Assembly (NCBI GenBank): GCA_023935145.1
Contig: CM043698.1
Span: 13,934,001-13,998,000, forward strand
Origin: Bretschneidera sinensis
Taxonomy: Eukaryota > Streptophyta > Magnoliopsida > Brassicales > Akaniaceae
Direction: 5' to 3'
DNA: 64,000 nt
Program-made: the position numbers and the translations under genes
Notes under the pieces: model-generated
Databases searched by the model: none
Told to the model about the DNA's origin: nothing
The model's input: the letters and a program-made list of their open reading frames with translations, nothing else
Shown: piece after piece, positions 54,813 to 64,000 of the stretch
How positions within the stretch are numbered: the first letter of the stretch is position 1
How the letters are laid out: each line of letters begins with the position of its first letter

Positions 54813-55199
54813 TTACCGAAGGGGTTGGTTGGTGAAGAGAGTGATTGTGTGGGCTTGAAAGTACAGCCGGAGTTTTCGGGCCAAGATCAAAAGAGCATAC
54901 GCCATTTTTTCGATAGGAAGATACCTTGTTTCGGCATCGTGGAGCACTTTGCTTACATAATACACAGGTTTCTGCACTCCTTCCTCCTCCTGTATCAGGA
55001 CTGATGCCACCACTTCCTGTCCAGCCGAGAGGTATAAGAAGAGTTTTTTGCCAGCTATAGGCTTGGTGAATACGAGAGGTGTGCCCAAATATTTCTTCAA
55101 CTCTGTGAATACTTCTTGGCAATCTTCGGACCAAACAAAATCCTTAGCCTTCTGGGTGACTTTAAAGAAGGGGAAACACTTCTCGGCAGATTTTGACAT
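54813..55199 (-). pseudogene. Gypsy RNase H domain
   Basis: Reads FPFFKVTQKAKDFVWSEDCQ, then GKKLFLYLSAGQEVVASVLI, VQKPVYYVSKVLHDAETRYL and EKMAYALLILARKLRLYFQA. This is the RNase H-like domain that follows RT in all Ty3/gypsy elements. The first catalytic Asp position reads Ser (LYLSAG), which is common in Tat elements, where the second RNase H may take over. Separated from RT by an in-frame TGA at about 55200. Confidence 0.85.
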
Positions 55200-55202
55200 G
55201 AA

Positions 55203-56047
55203 TCAGCTTAAGGCTGCTATCCTTCCGATGAGTTGTTGGACTTCCCTTATGGTCTGGGGTGAATTCATGCTAAGAATCGCATCTATCTTTTCAGGATTTG
55301 CTTCTATGCCTCTGTGGGTTACCATGAACCCAAGAAATTTGCCCCAAGTGACCCCAAAAGCACATTTTGTGGGGTTTAGCTTCATTTGATGATGGTGGAG
55401 GACATCAAAGGCTTCTTATAGATCAATCTCATGTTTATTGGCTTTGACACTTTTGACCAACATGCCGTCGACATATACCTCCATATTCCGGCCTATTAAT
55501 CCCTGGAAAATTTTGTTGACTAATCTCTGGTAAGTGGCTCCGGCATTTTTCAAACCGAATGGCATCACCTTGTAGCAGTAGAGTCCTTGTTCCGTAATAA
55601 ACGTTGTTTTCTCCTTGTCTGGTCGATGCATGAGGATTTGATTGTATCCTGAGTAGGCATCCATGAATATTAGTAGTTCATGTCCTGACGTTGCGTCGAT
55701 AAGTTGGTCGATCCTGGGTAGTGGAAAGCTATCTTTCAGACAAGCCTTATTTTGATCAAAGAAATCAATGCAGATCCGCCACTTGCCATTTGCCTTTTTT
55801 ACCATGACTACATTAGAGACCCAGTCTAGATAACTTACGTCCCGAATGAATTGGCCGAAAGTAATTTGCCAACTTCTGCTCGAATGGCTGCCTGTCGTTC
55901 GGGGGCAAAGGACTTTTTCTTTTGGATGACCGGCTTGTGCTTCGGAGCCACACTCAGTCGGTGCATGATGACATCTGGGCTGATGCCAAGCATATCAGCA
56001 GCAGTCCAAGCAAATAGATCTTGGTTTACCCGAAGGAGGGCGAGCAA
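55203..56047 (-). pseudogene. Reverse transcriptase, frameshifted
   Basis: Fingers: FAWTAADMLGISPDVIMHRL (from 56047). Then a one-base frameshift at about 55845. The reading resumes DWVSNVVMVKKANGKWRICI, FPLPRIDQLIDATSGH, FMDAYSGYNQILMHRPDKEK and VMPFGLKNAGATYQRLVNKI. The active-site box reads YVDGM where YVDDM is expected, so one catalytic Asp is lost. Another frame break at about 55416 separates the thumb region ([26 protein letters not shown]), which runs to 55203. The enzyme would copy the element RNA into DNA; this copy cannot. Confidence 0.92.
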
Positions 56048-56347
56048 GGACTCTTTGAGTGTTTAGGGTAGGTTTGAGCCGATTTGAATAGTTCGAGTGC
56101 TATCTTTACTGAGGGGGACAACGGTTAACTCTTCTATTGGTTGGCCTCTTGAGTTGCTCCCTTCATCTCTAAGATCGTCTAGTTCAAGCGGGAGGGCTTC
56201 CGCCTTCTTGCCTTTTCTTACCGAACTGAGATAACAGGATCTTGAGATATATTGATCTCCTTTGATTTCACCTACTCCTTCCTTGGTAGGAAATTTAATT
56301 TTGAGGTGGTGGGTAGAGACAACCGCTCGGAGCTTGTTCAGTGCAGG

Positions 56348-56668
56348 TCACCCAAGTATCATATTGTAAGATGAGGGCTGCCAAACTATCAAAAAGGTAG
56401 TTTGCACGGTTGTTATCTGAGGGGATGTTCCTGCAGTTACGGGGAGGGTTATGCTGCCCTCTGTAAAGACTGGTCCTCCTGAGAAGCCATAGAGTGGAGT
56501 GGAGTCCAACTCTACTTGGGAATCTCCCAATTGCATATGTTGAAAAGCATCATAAAAAAGAATGTCGGCTGAGCTCCCATTATCGACTAGGACTCGTCTT
56601 ATTTCGTGGTTGGCCACAATGAGGGAAATTACCACAGCATCATCGTGTGGGGTTTGAATTCCTTGCAA
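56348..56668 (-). pseudogene. Retrotransposon aspartic protease
   Basis: The core reads RRVLVDNGSSADILFYDAF, with the catalytic triad written D-N-G instead of the common D-T/S-G, a variant often seen in Tat elements. It is followed by PLYGFSGGPVFTEGSITLPV and the C-terminal flap region ending YNMILG. The protease would cut the gag-pol polyprotein. The open stretch is cut off from gag and RT by other frame breaks. Confidence 0.85.
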
Positions 56669-56956
56669 GTCTTTATTTGAAAAGGAGATGGTTCCATCTC
56701 CCTTATGTCGTTTGTAGGGGCCAGTGACAAAAGTTATTGACCTGGAATATGATTTTCCACGATTGTTGGACGTACCTCCCGTTGTCGGTCCACCACAAAT
56801 GGTCTAAATGATCCTAGCCGCGGGGATATCTGGCTTCTTTTGGTTTGGTTCCTTGTGACTTGGTTCTGGATTCGTCTGAATAGGTCGGATGGGCTTAGTT
56901 CGGTCAAATGGACGTTCAGGACTTCTTTAGGATGGCTCTATGATCTTTTCCATATG

Positions 56957-58306
56957 CGGACCAGTAAATTACTTTAGATATCCTCTGTGAATAAGGGCCT
57001 CAATCTGGTTTCTGAGCGCTTTGCAGTCCTCAGTATTGTGACCATAATTTTGGTGGAATCGACACCAAGCACTTCGATCTGGATTGAGGGTCGGAGGCCG
57101 CGAGAGCCACTACAAGAGGCTTTTATCGTGGATTTGCAGCAGGATGTTGCTCTTGGATGTATTCAGCGAAGTATAGTTGTAGGGTGGTTTAGGGCCACCG
57201 GGTCCAACTCCGAAGGGTCAGAGAGTATGAAGCCTGTTTTCAACCAGTCTTGAGGCCTTTGATCTATCATCACGATATTACCGTTGCACAGGCTCACGAC
57301 TCGGGCTAATTGGACCTCTTTTTCGCTTCTCTACATCCCTTTCTCGCTCCCTACGGAACGCCTGGTCATCTTCTGCCAGCATGTATTTCTCGGCTCGGGC
57401 CAAGGCTTCACCTATATCAAGGGGTGGGCGCCTGGTAAGTTTCGAACTAAAGATTTTGGATCTCAGCCCATTTTTGAAAGCCAACAACTGGACACTAAGA
57501 TCAAGGTCCGGGATGTCCCAAGCGGCGGAGTTGAATCGTGAGATATAGGCTCGGAGTTTTTCTCCTTTCAGTTGGACGATATTGAACAGCGATTCCGAGG
57601 TCTTTTTTGGTCCTTTGCTACTGATGAAATGTGAGGCGAAGGCATAGCTCAGTTCTTTAAAAGTTTGGATGCTTCCTGGTTGCAAGCGGGAATACCACGT
57701 TCCGGCTTCATTTTCAAGTGTTAAAGGAAACGCTCGACACATCACAGGGTCGGAGTGCCTATGGAGCATCATAATAGTTCTGTATTGTTGGAGGTGATCT
57801 AAAGGGTCAGTGGACCCATCATATGGTGTTATTTGAGGCACGCAGAAGTTTGGCAGGAGTGAGACTTGGAGGACCTCCTGAGCGAAAGGTGTGTCCTGTA
57901 TATTGAGTTCCTCTAGAATATTATGACCACGGCCTCGGAAGGCCTCGTTGATTCGTTCCTCTATGTCCTTAAGCCGCTTGTCTAGGCCTTCACTGTGTTT
58001 AGATGAGAGACTGCTCCCGGATCTGACCACGCGAGGCAGAGGTGATGCTGTCACCGAACAGCCATTAACTCGCGGTCGGTGGCCAACCGAACCATTATGA
58101 CTAGAATCTGGTTGCACGGGTGGTGTTGCAGTATGTAGCGCTCTTCCTTGGACTTCGGCCGCTAGGTCGGTCACTAGCTACGCAAGGGTCGCGTACTGCG
58201 CCTTGAGAGTGGCCAGGTTAGGCTGGGCTTCAGAGTCAGCCGACGAGCTGGCCCCAGATCGCGGTGTGCCTTCTCCACGGTCTCTGACAGGGGTTTTGGG
58301 TGGCAT
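56957..58306 (-). pseudogene. Retrotransposon gag, interrupted
   Basis: Starts at the ATG 58304-58306 (MPPKTPVRDRGEGTPRS) and meets an in-frame TAG at 58178-58180. It continues in the same frame to 57278 through the retrotransposon gag domain (PYDGSTDPLDHLQQYRTIMM, NEAGTWYSRLQPGSIQTFKE, SLFNIVQLKGEKLRAYISRF, ALARAEKYMLAEDDQAF). After a further break, the zinc-knuckle-like motif C-x2-H-x4-H-x4-C is readable at 57023-57064 (CRFHQNYGHNTEDC), as in related elements. Gag forms the particle that packages element RNA. The copy is inactive. Confidence 0.88.
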
Positions 58307-58364
58307 GGCAACAGATGAGTTCTGTAACTTTCTTCGCTGTTACTGTCAGTGAACAATGTGGCTT

Positions 58365-58381
58365 TCCCACAGACGGCGCCA
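58365..58381 (-). promoter_or_regulatory. Primer-binding site
   Basis: On the minus strand, three bases (GAT) after the 5' LTR, TGGCGCCGTCTGTGGGA would pair with a tRNA 3' end (...GGCGCCA). I cannot tell which tRNA without a tRNA set. Confidence 0.75.
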
Positions 58382-58384
58382 ATC

Positions 58385-58920
58385 TGTTGATACCAAAAAT
58401 GTGAGCCTTGGATGTACCTGCATAGGGAACGAGATATGAACTATGGGGTCGCCGGAGGGGTCCCTCCAGGGATTCTCCAAAGCTTAAGTTAGAGCGTGAT
58501 AAGATGTATGCAGGGGATGAGTGTTCCCTGGTGTGTTGTGTGTGTGAAGATGGATCGTTTGGAATGCGTACCTGACCCTTTTTATGGGGTTTTTGGAGGC
58601 GGTACTTTGCCTGAGGTGGCGATGATCTGATAAGGTCTAGGAGGCCCAGCTGGGTGGCTGAGGGCCGTCCACGAGGGCTTTGCCTTGTTGGCTTGGTCAG
58701 GAGTCATCCACGTTTAAGGGTGGTTGGTGACCTGGCGTCCCAGCTTGGTTGGGCAATGATGGCCTCGAGGGCGGTGGTGACGTGGAGGCCCAGCTGGGGA
58801 CAATGATGCCCTGAAAAGCGGTCATGACTTGGAGGTCCAGCTGTCCGAGCTTGGGTACCTGGCTTCAAGATAATCTACGTGTCATCTTTCTATTAGAGGG
58901 GTTATTTTTAGGTAGTATCA
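58385..58920 (-). repeat. 5' LTR (536 bp)
   Basis: Starts TGTTGATACC and ends TAGTATCA on the plus strand. It matches 48157-48707 throughout but lacks about 22 bp near its left-LTR position 48623-48645. Confidence 0.93.
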
Positions 58921-59412
58921 AGGGTCAAGCAATGAAAAGGGAAAATCTATTTAATTAAACAAACGATTTGCAAAAATATTTTATTTTTTCTATAGAAACC
59001 TGTGTTTTATTGAGGTGAAAACTGTGATATTAAGAGCAACATTTTTTTTCCTAGGTGACTTGGTTGATTATCCCACACATCAAAAAACAGTTGTTTTCAA
59101 CTACCGTTTACAGCAGTAGTATTTTGGTCCACAAAAAAAAAAAGCGAACAAGGCTGTAAGATTTATCTTGAAGGGGTAGTAATGTCTTTGCGACTGAGCA
59201 TTTTTTTTTTTTTTTTTTGTGATGTATGAAATCAGTGGAACTTTACGTCTGTCAGAGTTTATCATGATTAAGTGATTTAACTGTATAATAATTAAAAAAA
59301 ATGCAAATATAATTACATCATAATTACAGGGTTGTTTTAATAATTTTGTCATATAATAATGTTCAACCACTTAAAGAAAACTCATACATGTATCCGTCTA
59401 TGGTTAGAATTT

Positions 59413-61876
59413 TGAGAAAATTACAAAGATTTCTTTTAAGCTAATATATAATTGTAAGTATTTTATTTTAATTTTGTAAATTTTTATTTACATTTTTCGA
59501 TAAAAAATTTTAATCACATAAAATCATATGAAATCAAATTTAATATTTTCTATCAAAGAGTGTAGTGAAGGTTTATAAAATGTCAGCGATGTGCTTATAA
59601 TTATATGTTATCTCAATAAAGCTCTATGTAATTTACTCTAGATTTTTTTTAACAATACACATGTGATGTGTGTGAGTGCTCATATGTATATTGTATGTGA
59701 AAATCCGGTGTATATATTAGGAGATGTTAAATACACGCGCCGTAATGTTTTGAGTCTCGATCCCATAAAATCGGTTTCATGAGAATTATCACGAAATCGA
59801 AAAAGTCTATTAGTAATCATGAAAAAATTAAATAGTAATTATATCTTTTTTTTATTAAAAAAATTAAGTATCAAAATTATTATTAAATTTTTATATGATT
59901 ACTAGTGAATTTTCTCGATCACCACTCTAGTGTTTCTCTCACAGGTTTTGTTTTGCAGTTAAAAAAAATAAAAATAGCAAGTTAATAAAAAAAATCCATA
60001 TATCTAACTTTATATACTGTATTTAGCCATTCCCGTATATATTTGCTAATGTCAGGGTCAATTGAATATTTTTTAAGGGGGATATTAAGGGTGCGTGCAT
60101 ATGAATTTGATAAAAAGGAACTATATGGTGTCATTGATTAGGTGAGTAGCTTTACTCCAGTCAAAATCAATTAATATGTACCTACCATAGATGACTCAAT
60201 GAGACTTTTTAAGCAGGGAATATTATTTCTTTTTAAAGATAGAATATTATTAAAATCAAAGTTAGTACATGGTTTTCTTTTTGTTTTTTCTAACCTCACA
60301 TATAGGAAGATTTCATCCCACTATTTTATTCATTAATCATCCAACACCAACTTCCTGGATTCTTTTACTATAAATTAGTTTTAGATGAATTTTTATCATC
60401 AAATAATTTTAAAATAAATTTATTTAAAAAATTAAAATTAATTAAATATTATTTTTTATGATGTCTAAAATACTCTTAGTATTGAAATATCTCCAAATGA
60501 TTATGATAAATTTAATAATTTTATTTATTAATTATTTGTCTCAAAATTATTTATTCCACAAATATTTTGGTTATTTAAATTTATATTTTTCTAAAAAAAA
60601 TGTATAATAATTTTAGTTTTTAAAATAGAAAAGTTTGTCTTTGATTTTTATTTTATGATGATTTTTTATATTGATTTATTTGAGATATTAGGCTATTTAA
60701 TTTTATAAAAAAACATATCAACGAACTTTTTATTTAAAATATTTAATTTTTTATGATGATATTTAATTTTCATTTATTTGAGAATGCGATGGGTAATAAT
60801 ATCATAATATTTTTTTAAAATACAAAATATATGAAGAAAAATTTGTTTTATATCATACAATAATATCATAATTGTTCTCTCTCTCTTCATCTCTCTATGA
60901 TTTGTTGTTGAAATCTAGTCAAAGCTCGCTTGAAACTTGCGCTTGAAACCTACAATTCATAATCTCCCTCGTCTTCGAGTTATCTTCACCATCTCAATGA
61001 GATCTGGTTTAAATATTTTTCATGGATGTTCTATAAATTTGTCCGATGTTTGCATTCCTTGATTTTCTTGTTCTTTGACTGATCATTTTGATTTTTGTTC
61101 TCCTTCTCCTCGAATGGATGTGTTAATATGGTTGATTTTTGGGGATTGAGTTATTAGGGTATTTAATTGGGTATATTTCCTAACGTTGTGTTCTTCACTC
61201 TCTCATTTGACTTGAAAATTAACAACAACAAAAAAAAATCACCATTAATTTGTTGTTTCACTTGTTTGAGATCTTCTTCTTTGCAAATGATTGTTCATCC
61301 TAAATCATCACGCAAGGTCTAACTCATCCGATCATGGTAAAAGGATTCGAACTCAATCTCCCACTATAATTGTGATGGTCAAATCATCCCACAAATGTTA
61401 TTGTCCGTTAAAACATTCTTAACTACCTCACTTTCGTATTTTCAAGAAAACTAATTACTTAATATTATAAACTTAATAATGTTATTAAATAGGGTTAACA
61501 GGTGTCCAAAGAATATCGTTAACGAGTAAAAACAAATATATTGAGATTTTAAAATTACTTAACTTTTAAATATACTCTTTATTTATGAGCGTGTGTATAT
61601 GTTTATAAATTTAAGTAAAATTTCATATTAATTATATCACAACTATTATTATTGTGTCGTATATTTGACACGTGAAACGTATCGTCTATGTGAATATACA
61701 TAAGGATATATTTGGTAGAATAAAATAATTATCAAAATAATATTAAATGGTAATTTCAAACTGTATTGATTATATCACAACTAATAAATCAATTATTGCA
61801 TAAACAGGCTAACAACTTAACGTTTAACAATACCATTTATATTATACTTAACAAGCAGTTTTTTTTTATCATAATT
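59413..61876. other. Geneless AT-rich spacer
   Basis: About 2.5 kb with no coding frame of note and no RNA gene. Long A/T runs and ATTTTT-type sequence dominate. A small GC-richer patch at 60925-61000 has no clear content. Confidence 0.6.
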
Positions 61877-62174
61877 GCAAAGGTACACACCATTAAACAT
61901 TTCGTCTGCCATTAACGCAAAAGAAGAAAAAAAAAAACAGAGAAGGAAATTAATAAGCAATTTTATAATTAATATCTTTAGCTTCTAATTAGGTTGTTTA
62001 AGGGCACTTGTGCTTGCCTCCATGGGCAAAGGTACACACCATTAAACATTTCGTCTGCCATTAACGCAAAAGAAGAAGAAAAAAAACACAGAAGGAAATT
62101 AATAAGCAATTTTATAATTAATATCTTTAGCTTCTAATTAGGTTGTTTAAGGGCACTTGTGCTTGCCTCCATGG
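61877..62174. repeat. Tandem duplication (149 bp) over the 3' end of the GASA gene
   Basis: Copy 1 (61877-62025) and copy 2 (62026-62174) both start gcaaaggtacacaccatta and end ttgtgcttgcctccatgg, with only a few changes in a poly-A tract. Copy 2 holds the real last codons and stop. Copy 1 repeats the stop and the last eight codons as 3' UTR or downstream DNA. Confidence 0.95.
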
Positions 62175-62648
62175 GTAGTCATGTTGGCATAGCAAGGGCA
62201 GACATCATAGTGGTCATAAGTGCCTGGAGGAACACATTTGCAGCGAGCGCAGCATGTCCCACATGCCCTCTTGCATAGATTCTGCCTTGATGATAACTTG
62301 CATCTAACATCACATGCCGAATCACAATCTAAAACATCACAATTAATTAATTATGTGTTTAACTAACCATATACAGTGATTGTTAATTATTATAGAGAGA
62401 ATTAATTTGGTAGGATGATTTCCTTTGTACCTATTTCCATGGGTGGAGGACTCGCTGCTGGGGCTGTCATCACCTGAAAACATACAGTAACCATTATGCT
62501 CTTAATGGGTTACTCATTTGTCCTTAATTTTAGATAATTATATATACATGTAAAGGGTTTGGATTTTTACCTGCAAATCAGACTCAACAAGATGGAGGAA
62601 AAGAAGAGAAACAAGAAATGAAGCTATGAGAGTCTTGGAAATGGCCAT
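62147..62648 (-). CDS. GASA/snakin cysteine-rich secreted peptide (100 aa)
   Basis: Exons 62571-62648, 62431-62473 and 62147-62328 join in phase. Residues 1-22 or so are a signal peptide (MAISKTLIASFLVSLLFLHL). A short Pro/Ala linker (VMTAPAASPPPMEI) follows, and then the mature GASA domain of about 60 residues with all twelve cysteines: CDSACDVRC, NLCKRACGTCCARCKC, DVCPCY and a final KHKCP. The protein is exported to the apoplast or wall. Family members respond to gibberellin and other hormones; some (snakins) are antimicrobial and others regulate growth. The sequence does not tell which applies here. The ATG was chosen because it begins the signal peptide; an upstream in-frame Met at about 62738 is probably in the 5' UTR. 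Confidence 0.94.
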
Positions 62649-64000
62649 TGCTTGAGGATTAGAGATTGGAACTTTTTGTTCTGTATCAATCCTTACAGTT
62701 GATGAGTGGGGTGACAGAAGTGTGATATTTATAGGCATGTCAAGGGAAATTGGTCCTATTAGAATGTAATTAATGTTATAACAAAAGAAGATGTAATTAA
62801 TGGTATACCCAAAAAAGAGAGGATGTAATTAATGGGATAAGATGACCACATGAGATTTGTTTGCTTTGTTGAAAGTGTTTGGATATGAGTGCTTTCATTA
62901 CGGTGGATGAGAGTATAAACTTTGCATTATAATTTGATTTGAATCAGTATTTATATCTGATTCATGTGAGAGAGTACTCATGTAGACGTCACTCATTGGT
63001 CACTCTCTTTCACCGTTTTTTCTTAAAGCAAAAAAAAAGGGTAAGTTGCATTCTTCTAAAGTCAAAAGGAAGTTAAGTGCAAGAAGAAGAAGAAGCATTC
63101 TCTTGTTTGATACGAAAGAAAACGTTATTACGGGATCAAATAAATTTGATTTAATTTAAATGATTTAATCAAGTTTTAAAATGTGACCAAACATGGTCAG
63201 CGTAATATCTGTTTTGGTAAGCTTTCAAAAACTAAATCAAATTACAAATTGATTATGTTGATGTTGAATTTAAATTAATTTAAATTTAATTTTTTAAATT
63301 TATTCAAAACAAAAAGATTTAAATATTTAGATTTATGTTAAATTAAATCCCATCTAAACCTTATTAATTGTAGATTAGATTGGTAATGATATAATAAACT
63401 TCTAGATTGGTAACGATAAAATTAAATTAAATTATCATCAAATTTATTATATATAAAATAATTTTAATAAAAAAATAATTAATTTAGAGGGTTTTGCGCG
63501 TATATAATGCTTCAGTTGACAATGCTATAATTGCTGCAAAAGAACATACGGACACGTAAGTGGTCAACTCAAAAAGGGTGGAACCATTCATTGATCAAGT
63601 GGCTGAGGTTAATCGATGTGTTTATAATTTAATGTGTAAATAGCAGGTTATCAACCAATCTTTATCACACACGGGACTTTGCGGATCCGTTTAGGTTACT
63701 TTCACGGCAGCTTAAAGGACAAAGTCACTTCACTTGAACAGATTGTGTAAAGGCAAGTCTTAAGTGACAACTGTAATCAGTCTTTTACTATCTTCTACTT
63801 TCTCTTTGGTGATAAAAAAGTATAAAACTGGAAACGCGTGTTAAACTAGGGGTAGTAGTTGGCCGGGCCGGGCCGGGCCGGGTCGTGCTGTGCTTCCACT
63901 TCTTCCATGTTGTGTTATATTTTTAAAATTTTCGGTCTATTATGGTTTAAGACTTGGATATTGGCTCATCGATTTTATAAATATATATTAATTTTTTATA
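62649..64000. other. GASA promoter and spacer to the window end
   Basis: A TATA-like tgatatttatag element faces the GASA gene at about 62722-62733 (minus strand reads CTATAAATATCA). Beyond that is AT-rich DNA with aaatttaaat-type repeats at 63250-63480. A G+C-rich run, ggccgggccgggccgggccggg, sits at 63861-63882. No gene was seen. Confidence 0.5.

Larger units (their letters stand above)
48157..58920 (-). mobile_element. Ty3/gypsy LTR retrotransposon, Tat lineage, 10.8 kb, dead copy
   Basis: LTRs at both ends, flanked by AGGAT (48152-48156) and AGGGT (58921-58925), a 5-bp target duplication with one mismatch. The coding order on the minus strand is gag, aspartic protease, RT, RNase H, a second RNase H, integrase, which defines Ty3/gypsy; the second RNase H and the extra antisense gene point to the Tat lineage (Grande, Retand, Ogre). 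A tandem hairpin array sits between the antisense gene and the 3' LTR. The LTRs differ by dozens of mostly transition changes plus a deletion of about 22 bp, so the insertion is not recent. Several frames are broken. The element sits in copy 2 of a host duplication, so it is younger than that duplication. Confidence 0.93.
46667..59412. repeat. Tandem duplication, copy 2, split by a retrotransposon
   Basis: The copy consists of 46667-48156 and 58926-59412 (about 1.98 kb without the insert). The break corresponds to the point in copy 1 at about 46135 (ttcaggatcaagcaatg), which shows the uninterrupted sequence. No gene was seen in the non-retrotransposon parts. Confidence 0.88.

Overview
The window is nuclear DNA of a eudicot plant. 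Genes are split by GT-AG introns, the intergenic DNA is AT-rich, and the products are plant families: Aux/IAA, plastid hexokinase, GASA/snakin, WEB coiled-coil protein, and a plant nucleotide-sugar transporter. I see no rRNA, tRNA, CRISPR array or bacterial-style operon. The species cannot be named from sequence alone. I rebuilt exons by joining reading phase across visible splice sites; UTRs are not delimited.

Layout, left to right. (1) 1-2881, minus: first four coding exons of a UTr7-like Golgi nucleotide-sugar transporter, running off the left edge. (2) 4529-8662: a non-autonomous DNA transposon with terminal inverted repeats. It carries captured gene pieces, including a broken DEG8-like chloroplast protease piece, and sits in a second copy of the DNA found just upstream of the transporter. 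(3) 9639-10573: another inverted-repeat element. (4) 13839-15650, plus: an IAA29-like Aux/IAA repressor. (5) 16-22 kb: repeat-rich, geneless. (6) 22717-23112, plus: a 131-aa plant protein of unknown function. (7) 24050-24513: a long foldback element. (8) 25541-27483, minus: WEB-family coiled-coil protein. (9) 29262-33121, plus: plastid-type hexokinase, nine exons, with a MITE in intron 2. (10) 34110-36804, plus: AP-2 sigma (AP17), 142 aa, with the start codon alone in its coding exon. (11) 37717-42019, minus: a 13-exon gene for a nuclear-looking protein of about 759 aa that I do not recognise. (12) 44712-59412: a tandem duplication of about 1.96 kb whose second copy is split by a 10.8-kb Ty3/gypsy retrotransposon. 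(13) 62147-62648, minus: a 100-aa GASA/snakin peptide.

The retrotransposon (48157-58920, minus orientation) is the richest object. It has LTRs, a 5-bp target duplication with one mismatch, a primer-binding site and a polypurine tract. Its order is gag, protease, RT, RNase H, a second RNase H, integrase, which places it in the Tat lineage (Grande, Retand, Ogre relatives). Between integrase and the 3' LTR lie a spliced gene on the opposite strand with its own TATA box and an array of about 22 hairpin-forming repeats of 49-52 bp. The copy is dead: it has frameshifts, six in-frame stops that each fit a C-to-T change, and damaged RT and integrase active sites.

The host genes are unrelated housekeeping, signalling and defence functions. 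Nothing suggests they are co-regulated. The local history is one of small tandem duplications and layered transposon insertions.
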